Shown piece by piece: positions 15,796 through 28,018 of a DNA stretch of 64,000 nucleotides. The DNA lies in the NCBI GenBank assembly GCA_027943335.1, contig BSBK01002930.1, positions 305,542 through 369,541 on the forward strand. The letters are read 5' to 3'. How positions within the stretch are numbered: position 1 is the stretch's first letter; every line of letters begins with the position of its first letter. The position numbers and the translations under genes were made by a program. The notes beneath the pieces were generated by a model, which searched no databases, had not been told where the DNA came from, and saw only the letters and a program-made list of their open reading frames with translations. This stretch comes from Chamaecyparis obtusa. Taxonomy: Eukaryota; Streptophyta; Pinopsida; Cupressales; Cupressaceae.

Positions 15796-15837
15796 ATAAT
15801 TGTGTCATATTTAAGACAAGTTCCACGTAGTGGCTAG

Positions 15838-18512
15838 TACTTGCCTTTTAATTAAAAGTAATGAAGTGTAATTATAATGTGAAATATATAATTAGAATTT
15901 TAATAAATTAATTACATTTTATAAAGTATAATTCTATTTAATAATCATAATAATTAAAAAGATATTTTGAAGTTGAGCTAGTAAAAATAATATCAAGAAA
16001 TTATATTAAATTAGTAAAAAATGTAGAACTATTAAATTAATATATATTATAATCATTATATACTTAACATATATTCAGAATATTTTCATATAAATATTAT
16101 ATTTCACATAGTTAAAAAAAATTAATATTTTAATTTGCACTATTAATTTATAATAAATTTTTAAATCATTTTTTTGAAATAAAACTATGATAATAAAATT
16201 AAATATTAATTTAATATATTTTAATTTAAATAAAAATTAATATATATTATAATATCATAAATTTTATTTAAATTATAATATTATATAAAAATAAATAGTA
16301 TAAACTACAAATAAATTTATAAAATATAATTTTAAATTTAAATTTATTAATATGTAATAAATATGAAATAAAAACATTTCATGTCTCCTAAGTATTCGTT
16401 ATTATTCACTAAGACTCAAACTAAATGGACCAATCATATGCTCAAGAAATAATTTTAAAAATTTATAAAGTTAAAAAAATTGCATTTGTACTATGAAAAA
16501 CATAAAATTAATAATATAATATAAAATTTGTTAAATTGTTATTGGTCATGCAATTAGTTTTAATCACTCATTAAACTTAACAATCCATAAAATGTTATAT
16601 TGTGAAATATAATTAGAATTTTAATAAATTTATTATATTCTATTAAATTTTATTTTATTTAATATAGATTAATATAACTATAATTATAACAAGTGTCACG
16701 TAGTGGCCAAGTACTTGCCTTTAGTTATATAAATAAATTTAATTTTAATTTTGATTTATATGGAAAGTGAATTTTTAATTATAATAATTTATAACTAAGT
16801 TTAATTTTAATTTATATGTAACGTAATTATTTAATTATAAATAATTATAAAATTATTATAATTATAGTTCTAATAATATTTTTTCATATTTTAAATAATT
16901 ATAAAATATCAATTGTAATTAATTTAAATTGTAAAATAGTTCTACTTATAATTAATTTTAATATTAATTATTTAGTCCAAATAACTATTTTTCAGCAATA
17001 TTATAATGTTATTCTATTAAATCTAAATTTATATAATATATATTAAAATAAATCCAAAAAATATTCAATATTTTATAATATAACAAAAATAGTCAATATT
17101 ATTTTAATATAATATGATACAATTACACATTATACTTTTGGTATAAAAAATTGTAAAAAAAATTTAAACAAAATCATACTACATGATCCTCTCTCCCCCC
17201 TGCTCTTTTTAAGTGTTTGTTAGATCTACAACTTATCATATCATGTTCTTTTCTCTCTAGCATCATGATGATGGATCATGTAGTATGATCCAAAACGTTG
17301 ATGGAAAAAATTATACACAATCGAACCCAGAAACTGATACTAGCATGAAATCTAATAGATCTAAACAAAATCAATTAAAATTTTCAAAAACTTTAAAATA
17401 TTCAATAATTAAAAAATAATAAATAAAAAGCTATTCATGTTCTTTATTCCTAAAAAAGTGGTCTATAAGACCTCAAATGTATTACCAATCATATATCAAA
17501 AAATAATTTTTACAAATTATAAACTTAAAAAATTAACATTTAGACTATAGAATATGTGTTATTTTTAACAAAATAAGAAAATACTAAATTATAATTGGTG
17601 CAAAGAATTGGTTTTAATCAGAAATTATATATATTATGATCTCTATTTTTAATCAAAAATTGATATTTAAATAAATTTTTAAAAGTAAAACTATTATAAA
17701 TAAATAAATTTAAATAAATCGATATTTTAATTTTTAAATTAATAAATTGTAAATAATAATAATAATTACAAGAAAATAAAATTGCATAATTTTTTACATA
17801 AAGATTTTTTAATGTATAATCAATACATGATGACTTACTTCACTAGTCTTTGTTCCTTCTTTTTGTTATTGATGTCTTCATACGTGGACTATCTGTTACT
17901 CTCGTTGTGAGGTTGTGCCTCTGAATTTGTACTTCCCATTGTAACTTTTTTTATCTCCTTATAATTAATACAATTTTTTTTTAAAAAAAATATGAATAAA
18001 AATAAATTATAATATCATAGGTTTTTATTTAAAATGTAATATTTTGCAAAAATTAATAATAAAAGTAGAATAAATTCATATAACATAATTTTTAATTTAA
18101 AAATATATTAATATAAAGCTAATGTAAAATAAAAAAATATTCATCAGAGCTTAACAAAATAATATAAAATAAAAAATCATAAAAAAACTCTTATATAAGC
18201 TATTCATGCCTAAAAAATAGTTCTATAAGACCTAAAATGAAGTAACCAATCATTTCATCAGAAAATATTTTTCACAATTTATAAAGTTAAAAAATGTACA
18301 TATACACTATAGAAAATATTTTATTTTTAACAATATAAAAAAATATACTAAATTATAATTGGTTGAAAGAATTAGTATTATAATAAAATATATCATATGT
18401 ACATTTCATTGTTTATTTTATATAATATTCTAAAATATCTATTACATAATTAAATAGCAAAAATACAAATAACAGTCAAACATATATTATAATAAAATAT
18501 ATTTATTTATCT
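15838..18512. repeat. AT-rich region with diverged tandem repeat copies
   Basis: No gene seen. A block of about 350-400 bp recurs in diverged form at roughly 16190-16580, 17440-17620 (partial) and 17998-18385. Each carries an ATAAGACC-like motif, CCAATCAT and a late ATAATTGGT-type motif. A CACGTAGTGGC...GTACTTGCCTTT motif occurs at 15824-15848 and 16697-16722, and a GTGAAATATA..ATTAGAATTTTAA motif at 15879 and 16602. At 17830-17990 there is a less AT-rich stretch ending in a T-run/A-run that may be a short retrocopy. Confidence 0.65.
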
Positions 18513-19435
18513 ATTTTTTTAAGCCAAAGTGGACTAGCCACCATAATTTTATTTATATATAAATTGATTCAAGGACTCGTCTGTGGAAGAATTAGGAAGA
18601 AACCTCGGAATCATTGTTGAATACATAAGAAATGATATTTACAAATGGTTTTTAAAAAGAAAACCACAAAATCACTTCAATTATACAATCAATCCAGATA
18701 TAGCATGAGATATCATCATGGATATTTACCACTAAAACTCACTATTAGGGGTTATCAAGAAAATGAAGCAAAAATAAAAAATATAAGACTTCTAAACAAA
18801 ATGCCCTTAGCAGACTTCCATAGGACTCAGATAAGTAGGGCACCGCACATGGACCCAAGCCAATTCCCAACCCACTAGAGGGGCCGAAGGTTTTATCTGG
18901 TCCCAACTATCATCTGAGACCAGAGCAACATGAAGCTTATTTGTTGACAAAGTTGGAGACAAGGGAATGTTGACATCAAGAACCCCTGTGGAAGACACCA
19001 GATGTAGAGGAGGGAGAACCAAAGGCAATGGTGAAACTAGAAGATCTAGGACTGCGTTAGCAAGTCACCTAATCTTCTCTGAGTGATCCATACCTAAAAT
19101 AGGGCTCACAATTTGCAGATTAGCCCTAACAACCCAAAAGCTATGTTTTTCCATTGCCCATTTAAAACTGTCATATGCCATTAGATGTCCATGGCTTGTC
19201 ATAAGAGAATGATGAGAAAATAGTTCACCCACAAACACTTTACTCGACCATAAGTCATAATTTTGCAGAGCACTCATAATCTGGCTACCCAAGCTAAAAT
19301 GTGGTCGAACAACTTTATTGACAATGGTGAATACTAAATCCACCGACTATAGTAGGTCCATCAAATTTGACAAGAAAATGGACACAAGTTGTGAAGGAAA
19401 AAGTACAATTTTGGTCCGAGGGGATAACACATGCT

Positions 19436-19778
19436 TGTAGAAATTGAGAAAAAACATATTCAACTTCCAAGACCAATCTGCATGCAAGATACCTGTTACA
19501 AAGAACGAAGCAAAAGATGGAAAAAGTTGAAACCCTTCTATGCTCAAAATGAGAGAGCGAAAAATGTATTCAACATAATGAAAAAATAATTACAAGAGTT
19601 CAACCTATAAGGTGAACGAAAACCCTAAAAAGAAAAATCTAGGTTGCACAATATAATTAATGTAAAGTATTAATTATATGCACCTAAGAGACAGCTTAAG
19701 TAAACTAGAGTAATAGACAATTTAATTAATTAAATCAAAGTGATCTAATTAATAAGTGAATAGATAAATACTCTAGCC
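19436..19778 (-). repeat. 3' LTR of Copia-C
   Basis: Matches 22746-23087 end to end with scattered substitutions. Outer end TGTAG (plus strand). The inner end reads CTCTAGCC where the other copy has CTCTAACA, so its terminal bases have mutated and the inner limit is uncertain by a few bases. Confidence 0.9.
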
Positions 19779-20054
19779 CTTAAGCGAAGCTCAAGAGGTA
19801 AGCTAACCTAGCACAGCTATGAAAGTAGGAAATAGGTCCCAGCAACAAGGCCTGATCAGGTACCCAATACAAGGAAATCTTTGTAAACTGGAGACAAAGG
19901 AGAAAACCCAATGGGAAAAAGCTCCTCTCCAAAAAGCGATATAAAAATAAGCAAAGGACTAAAAAAAATGACTTCAAGAGACTCTCTCAAAGCCATAATT
20001 ACAATGTGTGCTGCCAACCCCCCCATGAGAGAGGGTCAAGGCTCTAAAGCCCCC

Positions 20055-21914
20055 CTAGAATAAAAGAACCCCTGGATCGATGAACAACCCACCATGACTC
20101 CAATACAAAGGACAGAAAGGTAGTGAACACTGAAGAGGTAACCTCGAAAGATGAGGTGTCACTGGAAGGCTGAGCTGATGCTCAAAGGAGTAGACACGAG
20201 AATCCTGAAAGGGAATCCCCAATGTAGGTGGTATGACAGGTGCGCTGACACTGGTAGGAGAGAGGAGATGAATGTCCTCTATAGAATCATCAACAACTAC
20301 ACCTGGTGGCTCGATGAATGGAGATGGAGGGTCTGGAAGTGTTGAAAAAGACTCCTGCTGAAGAGAGGAAACCTCAACAAGATGTGGTGAGGCAGTCACA
20401 GAAGTGGTCTCAGGAACAACATAGAGGTTCAAGTGACATGCCTGCCCCACATGATGCTCTTGCGTAAGAGGACAACAGTGCTCTGGTAATGGAGATGGTG
20501 GACCAAAGTGTGAGAAGGTGTAGAGATGGGTGGAATGATCAACTATCCCTGTAGCAACAATGCTTCCTGTCGTACTATCCTAGATGAAGAATGAATCTAT
20601 CATGAACTCAACTATCTTCCCTGACCCACTGAGTGTAATCTGATAAATTAAGAGAAGGTTTGCAAACAGAGATGGAACATACAATACATCATTGAATGTG
20701 CCATCCTGAATGCCTATAGAACCTTTCCCACAGACTGTCATAACAGTGTTATTCCCCATGAGAATGTGAGGAATAGGAGAAGCCTCAATAGAAGAGAAGA
20801 TCTCTGGAGAAGATGCCATATGGTGAGAAGCACCTGAATCCAGTATCCAAGGGACCAATGAAGGAGATGCAACGGAAGCCCATAATGCATGACCCTGTCC
20901 AAAATCTTGTCCAGAGGTCAAAGATGAGGTAGAAGACTGAAAAGTAGACCCCTGTGAGGTAGAAGAGGATGGAGAGGAAACAATGCTCTTCTGAAGAAGA
21001 TCTTGTAAGTCGGAAATCTATTTCTCATAGCCATCAAATCTCTTCTGAAAACAATGTGACTCATCATGAGGTCCCTTTTGATAATAGGAACATGTAGGGC
21101 TCTCAATCTTCTGTTTCTCCTTCTTTTAAGAAGATGGTGGGCCAATAGAGTGCTGAGAAGAGGAATCAGATATTTTCTTCAACTTCTACTTCTGTGTATC
21201 TTGAGGTGTCTTGGCAAGCAATGCCTGTGACTATGAACCTGTAAGTGAATCCATCTGATTGAGCTTGGACTGCTCATGATTCAACCTGTCATAGAAGGTC
21301 TCAAAAGAGGGCATAACATGTCGAGCACCCAGTGCATCCATAGTGGAGTAGAAGGTAGAAATGAAAATCTGATAAGGGCCATGAATCTTTGAGAGTATCA
21401 GAAAGATACACTCATCATCTGACTTCGTCTTTCCAGCAACCTGTAAAATAGATCGAAGAGACTTGAACTTCATCAAGAAGTCCTCAATGCTGGTGAATGA
21501 TTCAGGTACCAAGGAGGTGAACTCTGCATCTATCTGGAGAACCTTGAACTGATTCATTATGCCAAACAAGGTGGAAAACTTGTTCCACATATCCCTAGGT
21601 GTGGTCAAACCATCCAGGTGGAACAACAACCCATCTGAAATATTCATTGCAATGAGGCCCATTGCCTCATCCATCATATTTCTCTGCATAAGAGCCTCAT
21701 AAGGTTGTTGTAGAACTGGTCGAGCCTCATCGAGGCATGACCATAACCATTTTTCCATAAGCAATCTGGTCATCTGTCCTTTCCAAGTGTGATAGTTGTG
21801 AGGTGTAAGGTGGGCAATAGAAGAGTCCGCCATTGAGAGAAAGTAGACAGAAGTAGAAGGGTCTCTTTGAAATAAATGACAGAAAGAGAATTTGCACCCC
21901 CCCCCCCCCCACAA
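20055..21914 (-). pseudogene. Copia-C gag-protease frame, truncated
   Basis: One minus-strand frame. The likely start is ATG 21833 (MADSSIAHLTPHNYHTWKGQ); upstream codons back to 21914 come from the leader. Gag features: KGQMTRLLMEKWLW, PRDMWNKFSTLFG, SIEDFLMKFKSLRSIL. A zinc-knuckle remnant CSYYQKGPHDESHC has Tyr where the second Cys is expected. The aspartic protease core WILDSGASHHMAS follows, with VLYVPSLFANLL downstream. After a TAG near 20578 comes a Ser/Pro-rich linker to 20055. Stops are TAG at 21231, near 21187, near 21018 and near 20578, plus a TAA near 21125. The 5' leader (21915-22745) has a C14 run at 21897-21910 and a GC-rich patch at 22310-22470. Confidence 0.85.
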
Positions 21915-22733
21915 AATATTATACTATCTCTCGTATACTTCAAATAAGTATGTAAGCACAAAAAAAATAAGGAAAAAACCTAATTTCCAAATGTACAGAG
22001 GAAAAAATGAATCCTCCACTTTGACACCAAAAATAGATGATCAAATGGAAAAAATAGGAAATGAAACTTGGACAAGAGCAATGAGCTCGGAAAGACCTTT
22101 CCGACAATATATCATATGTCAAATTTTGAGTCTGTATGAGCCCTGTAGGACCAACAAAATGCAGGTACCCCACAAATGCAAGCTCCCTAGAAAAAACTAG
22201 TGACGAGAAAAAATTTGATGGCTGTCTGACCGTCAAATGACTGCCGGCCGAAAAAAATAATTTCAGTCGCCGAAAAATTTAGAAACCTGATAGAAAGTGA
22301 CATCAACACCAGATTGTTGACATCACCTATTAGGTGGCTGGTGGTGCTCGGGCGGCTCCCGAGTAGCCTTGTGTCAGCGAGTGATCAAGCAGAGAGGTGG
22401 CCGGAGTGGTGGTGCAGTGGTGGGTGCCGGGCCAGTGGCATGCTCCGGAGAGAGCCCTGCGAGGCTTTTTTGAGTTTTTTTAGAAAAAATTTCTCAGCTT
22501 TCGAGCCTGTATGACCCTAATAGGCCAAAAAAATTCTCCCAAATGCCTCGGAGGCCAAATAGGTCGAGTTCTATATGAAAATAGGGATTTTTGGGCATTC
22601 TAGACACAATCGTGAGGTCATTTTTTGCCCAAAGTGCTCCAAAAAAATGATACCCACCAGATCCAATAAAAAACAACAAAAAAATTACTTGATCCACAGC
22701 TTCAAATGAACATAAACAAGCAGCAACAAAATA

Positions 22734-22745
22734 GCTCTGATACCA
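22734..22745 (-). other. Primer-binding site of Copia-C
   Basis: TGGTATCAGAGC on the minus strand, immediately after the LTR end TCTACA; the standard initiator-Met-tRNA site of Copia elements. Confidence 0.95.
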
Positions 22746-23087
22746 TGTAGAAACTGAGAAAAATAGATTCAACTTCCAAGACCAATTTGCATGCAAGATA
22801 CTTGTTACAAAGAATGAAGAAAAAGATGGAAAAAGCTGAAACCCTTCTGTGCTCAAAATGAGAGAGCAAAAAATGTATTCAACATAATGAAAAAATAATT
22901 ACAAGAGTTCAACCTATAAGGTGAACGAAAACCCTAAAAAGAAAAATCTAGGTTGCGTAATATAATTAATATAAAGTATTAATTATGTGCACCTAAGAGA
23001 CAACTTAAGTAAACTAGAGTAATAGACAATTTAATCAATTAAATCAAAGTGATCTAATTAATAAGTGAATAGATAAATACTCTAACA
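22746..23087 (-). repeat. 5' LTR of Copia-C
   Basis: 342 bp. Minus strand starts TGTTAGAGTATTTATC and ends TTTCTACA. Intact TG...CA ends, ATGCT duplication outside. Confidence 0.93.
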
Positions 23088-23679
23088 ATGCTCCCCAATA
23101 ATCCTCCTCACTGCCAAGTAGTGCAACATGGATTGACACACAAAAACTTGGTCAATATCCAGCCCATCAATACGGTGTGGAAATGGAAGTTTAGAAATTG
23201 ACGGGGAGATAAGAACCCTGTAGTTTCTAGGCAATAGCTCTGTGTGAATTTTTCCACAAGAAACACAGCTTGAGAAAACCATCTTTCAACCAGCGCACAA
23301 TATCAAACCCTGGAGCCGAAGCAAAAAGAAAGAACAACTACTATGGAATGAAATGAAAAAAGGACCCATAAATTATATAGAATTTTGAGCAGGCAACACC
23401 GATGGGTTCACACACTTGAATTCATTCTCTGCCGTCTGGATGTAAGTATACTAATTTTTTGTACTCCCCTTCATATGTGGAAAATGCAAAAGCCATATGA
23501 ATGCTAGAGGCCACGTGAAGAACCAAATGCAGATGTGAAGAAAATAATTAAACTCCATGGCATATAATTCAAAAATAGAGCCATAATTAGTTCAAGCAAG
23601 CTGGAGATAGGGTGACACCGTATAATAAGAAAGGTACATGGGGGGCATCATGAAAATCATAATCAGTACCATAGCAAGC

Positions 23680-26600
23680 TCAATCTGAATAAATCGGGAT
23701 ATGTTTTTGGTCTTGCTTGATTAAGACTTGAATCTCACTATTTAATAGTATCAATTCTAGCGGTTTTAGATATTCAAGGTTCAAACCATCACACCCTAAA
23801 TTGGCAAGATAGTCTGCAACCATATTTCCTTCCCGCAGAGTATGAGAGAGATAAATTTCTCTGAATGAATCGAGAAGCCACCATATTTGTTGGAGAATAT
23901 ATGAAATTTTCCAGTTATAAGACTCCCATTTGATGCATGAATTAATGATCACCATAGAGTCACCTTCTACATGGATACATTGAAAACCACATTTTTTTGC
24001 CAAAGCTAGCCCTGCAAATAATGCATATGCCTCAGCCATTTTATTTGTACATGTTGGGATAGGAGTAGTTTTGATAGCAAGAACATGACCTCACTGGTCC
24101 CTGATACAGGCTCCAATCCCAGATTTACCCGAGTTACCTCAGGATGAACCATCAAAATTGAGTTTAACTGATATAGGAGAAGGGGAAGCCAATGAATTTT
24201 ATCCCTGTTAATTGGTGAAAAGTTATGATTGTGATGAAGCCAACCAATAGGAATGTGAATATCTTTCCATTCTCGAATGACAGAGCTGTCCCAAATGGTC
24301 GGCACTGGATTACATTTTACTCTATGGTGGCTAGCATTGACAACTTCCGAGATTGATTTCTCAATACCAACTAGAATGACACTGAGTGGGGAAGGATTCC
24401 TATGGAAGATCCTTTTGTTTCTTTCCCACAATATTGCCCAGACTACACATGCAAGAATACATTTCCATAGGCCATGAAAAAGTGACGAAGCATGAAGCTC
24501 TGGCTGGGTCTGAAACAGGTCCCAAAGAGTGTTTGAGAGAGGGGTTGGAAAATAGAGTTTGTTAAGTACAAAAGCCCAGCATTGATAAGCAAAGGAACAT
24601 CTCGAAAAGAGATGGTCTACATCTTCCACATCATGATCACACAAATCACAGTTGAAGAGTTGAGCAATGTTGAATTTAGTAAGGCAATCACTTGTAAGAA
24701 TTCTCTTTTTCAGAGCAAGCCAAGCAAAGAAACCTGCTTTTGGAAGAGTAGCAAAATTCCAACAAAAAGACAAGGCTCGACTAGAATTGATATTATATGC
24801 ATGCTACTGAATGATCCTATAGCCATCTTTAATGGTATATGACCATGACTTACCTAGAGCCCAGAGTAGTTTGTATGAACCTTACTTGATAGAAAAATCT
24901 CTCTTTCTGTAAAAACTTTCAAAAAGCTGGCTTTACCTTGAATAGTGAGTGGAATTTCATCTGGATTTTTCCAAATAATCTTTCTAGAAAACAAGAAAAT
25001 TGCAGAGACATAATCTACAAGTGTTTTACCCCAAGTTGCTTCAAAAGAAGTCACCACTTCAGCCAGAGAGGGTGAATGAATAAGAGGAGACAGCCCACTC
25101 CAAGAGTCATGCCAAAAGCTAATACTGTCACCACTATTCACCTCCCAAGTAACATATTGCGAAACAATGTCTCTAGATTCCATCATAAAATTCCATATGG
25201 TAGACCCTTTAGAAGGATTTTGAATGGAGAAGATTCTTGTTGGGATAGGAAGATCTAGATACTTTTGCTGCATAATCTGGCACCACTTGGAATTTGGTTT
25301 AGAGTACATGTACCAAACTAGTTTCCCTCCAAAGGCTTTATTTCTCTTAGCCATGTTATGTAAACCAGTACCCCCTGAATCTTTGCCTTGAGACATCTCT
25401 TGAAGAGAGATCAAGGGAATTTTATTGTCTCCAAAAATGTTGACTACCCATAAAAAGTCTCTCAGAATTTTTTGAATGGATTGTATCACTGATGTAGGGG
25501 CTTTGAGAACTGAAATATAATAATTAGGAATTGCTGCAAGCACTATTTTGATGAGAAGGATTTTCCCTGCAAGAGAGAGCCATCTGGCTTTCCATGCCAC
25601 TATCCTTGCCTTAATCCTCTTAATGATAGGCAGCTAGTATGCAGTTTTGTTTGCTCCTATAAAAAAGGGGATGCCGAGATATACTGAAGGAAGAGAATCT
25701 TCTGGGAAACCAAGAATTGATACAATTTTGTTGGTGATAACCAGTTTTGAATTGAATACATAAACCTTTGATTTATGAGGATTGATCTTTTGTCCTGAAG
25801 CTTTTGAATATAAGTCTAGTGTTAACTTAATCCATTTAGCTTCCAAAACATTGGCAGTTCCAAATAGGAGAGTGTCATCTACAAACAAAGAATGAGTAAC
25901 CAAAACATTTGTATCCCCTAGCAGAACTCCTTTCCATAAGCCAATTTCATGTGTATGCTGAATGAGTCTACTGAAAGCTTCTGCCATTAAGATAAAAAGG
26001 ACCAGAGATAGGGGGTCACCTTGTCTAATCCCTTGGGATGACTTGAAGAAGCCAGCAGGGGATCCATTAATTATAACAAACAAGGCCACCCCCGTTATAC
26101 ATGATCGAATCCATTTACACCATCTTTTGTCAAAACCAAATTTTTGAAGAACTTTAAAAAGGAACTCCCAACAAACTCTGTCATAAGCTTTCATCATGTC
26201 CAATTTGATAATGAAACTTGGAGACTTGTATGTGTCAATTGAATGGAGAGTCTGATGTGCAACTAGGGCACCTTCTATGGTTTCTCTTCCTGGAACAAAT
26301 CCTCCTTGCTCCGGTGACACAATACTAGGAATCAGATGTTGAAGCCTCAAGTATATTGCTTTAGTAATGATCTTATATATTGTGTTACAAAGAGAGATAG
26401 GCCTGAAATCTGAAAATGATCTGGGGGTTTTAATCTTTGGTGTGATGGCAATGTTAGTTGTGTTGAAAATTTTGAGCATCAATTTACTTTTCCTTGACTC
26501 TTCAAGAACACCCAGCAGTTCCCACCCAAGAAAATCCCAACATGATTGATAGAATGCAGCTGAAAATCCATCTAGACCAGGGGATTTATCAGGAGTCAGT

Positions 26601-27983
26601 GAGAAGACCACCTTTTTTACTTCAAAGATTGTGAAAGGAGCCAGCAGATTCACATTATTAGCATCTGAAATGATGGTGGGGATAGCTTGAAGAATATCTT
26701 GAACTTGGGATGCTAAGGGTTCCAGATGGTGTGATGGTGCTAGAAGTTCTTTAAAGAATCTAATCCCTTCCTGACGAATGCCCTGTGCATCAGAAATTAA
26801 TAGTCCAGACTATGCATTATGAATGCAGAAAATCCTACTGGTGGCATGTTTTTGCTTTGTTGAAGCATGAAAATATTGTGTATTTTTATCTCCCTCTCTT
26901 AACCAAAGTTCTCGTTATTTTTGTCGCTAGTAAATCTCTTCACGAGAACATAATTCTTCCCAATCTTCTTGTAATTTTTTCTGTTTGAAAAAATCCTCCT
27001 TATTCAGACCATGGTTAATAGTTTTATCCAGAATATCCGAAAGTTGTTGTTTGACCTGATCTTTCTCCTTAAAAATATTTTTGAAAGAAACCTCATTCCA
27101 CTTTTTAATTTCTTTTCTAATGAATTTAAGTTTTTGGGCAAATTGATACATTTTAGACCCTTCACAGGGAGGAGCATTCACCCACCATTGGTTCATTAGA
27201 GGAAGAAATTGTGGATGTCTTAGCCACATAGATTCTCAAACTTGAAAGAAGGTTGATGTTGGGGACCTATGGTGAGCGAGGGTAGAGTAAGCTGTAAGGT
27301 GATAGGAAAATGATATGATCTTGGACATGCTAAGATCTCTGAATTGAAAGTGATGCCAGTGAGCTTCTAGTCAATATTTATCAGAAACTGGTCCAACCTA
27401 ACTGCAATCTGAGAAAAATCTTCTCTTTTATTTGTCCATGTGAAGGAGCTCGTGATAGGCTCAATATCCATGAGTTTGTTGTCTTCCACAAAATATGAAA
27501 AATCAATGATGGTTTAATTGGAGGAGAGATGCCCCCAGACTTCTCAAAGGACTTTAATATTGCATTAAAATCTCCCCCCACAATAATTTGTTGGTTGGAT
27601 TGTGACTGAATAAGATCTGTCAGTTCCAGCCAAAGAGATTGCTTATCACCTGTTGCACTGGGGCCGTACACATTAATTAGGATAAAAGACAAGTCAAAAA
27701 CAGTGACATTTAACATTTGGTAGTTATCTGGCTATGCTAAGGATTGTGCTTGAATAGATTTAGGGTCCCATAATATGGCTAGGCCACCTAACGCACCATT
27801 GCCTTGCTACTGAACAGACCGCTAGGAGCTCCACTTCCCTACTGACTTATCAAAAGCCTCTTGAGACATATTTGTTTATTGTAATAAAATAATGTCAACT
27901 TTCATAGAATCTAACTCTTGCTTGATTCTATGTCTCTTGTTAGAGGCATTCAAGCCTTTGACATTCCATGAGGCAATCTTCAT
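23680..27983 (-). pseudogene. LINE ORF2: endonuclease, reverse transcriptase, zinc finger, RNase H
   Basis: Minus strand from ATG 27983. The apurinic-type endonuclease shows IASWNVKGLN, a TAA exactly where the catalytic Glu of LLQE should be, GGDFNAI, TSSFTWTNKR, and SYHFPI in place of SDHFPI. The reverse transcriptase (about 26700-25600) shows TPDKSPGLDGF, IIKLDMMKAYDRVCWEFL, QGIRQGDPLSLVLFILM and LFVDDTLLF (FADD variant). Then comes a zf-RVT domain (near 24773-24560, CDLCDHDVEDVDHLFSRCSF). RNase H (24180-23680) keeps NFDGSS, AEAYAL, EGDSM and HTLREGNMVADYLA. There are frameshifts near 27500, 24800 and 24040 and stops at 25634 and 24854, among others. Confidence 0.93.
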
Positions 27984-28018
27984 TGTGGACAAGGAGAACA
28001 CTTAGTCTTCCTCATCTC

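Larger units (their letters stand above)
19436..23087 (-). mobile_element. Copia-C, complete but internally deleted Copia element
   Basis: 3652 bp with LTRs at 19436-19778 and 22746-23087 and identical ATGCT flanks (19431-19435 and 23088-23092). Minus orientation is fixed by the primer site at 22734-22745. It keeps a leader, gag, zinc knuckle and protease start, then jumps to a Pro/Ser-rich linker of the kind found between integrase and reverse transcriptase. Integrase, reverse transcriptase and RNase H are absent, so it depended on another element. It sits inside the 3' part of the LINE and is therefore younger than it. Confidence 0.94.
18807..23282 (-). pseudogene. Unrecognised third open frame in the 3' part of the LINE, split by Copia-C
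   Basis: Minus strand. A frame starts at ATG 23282 just after a TGA, runs to 23088, is interrupted by Copia-C plus its duplicated ATGCT, then continues in the same frame from 19435 to a stop at 18807. With the insert removed it is 273 codons with only two internal stops (TAG and TGA, at about 19345 and 19065), far fewer than chance. Landmarks: CVSCGKIHTELLPRNY early, SFKWAMEKHSFWVVRANLQI in the middle, VGWELAWVHVRCPTY near the end. I recognise no family. It lies where an L1 element would have only a 3' UTR, so it could be an extra LINE gene or a captured fragment. Confidence 0.6.
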
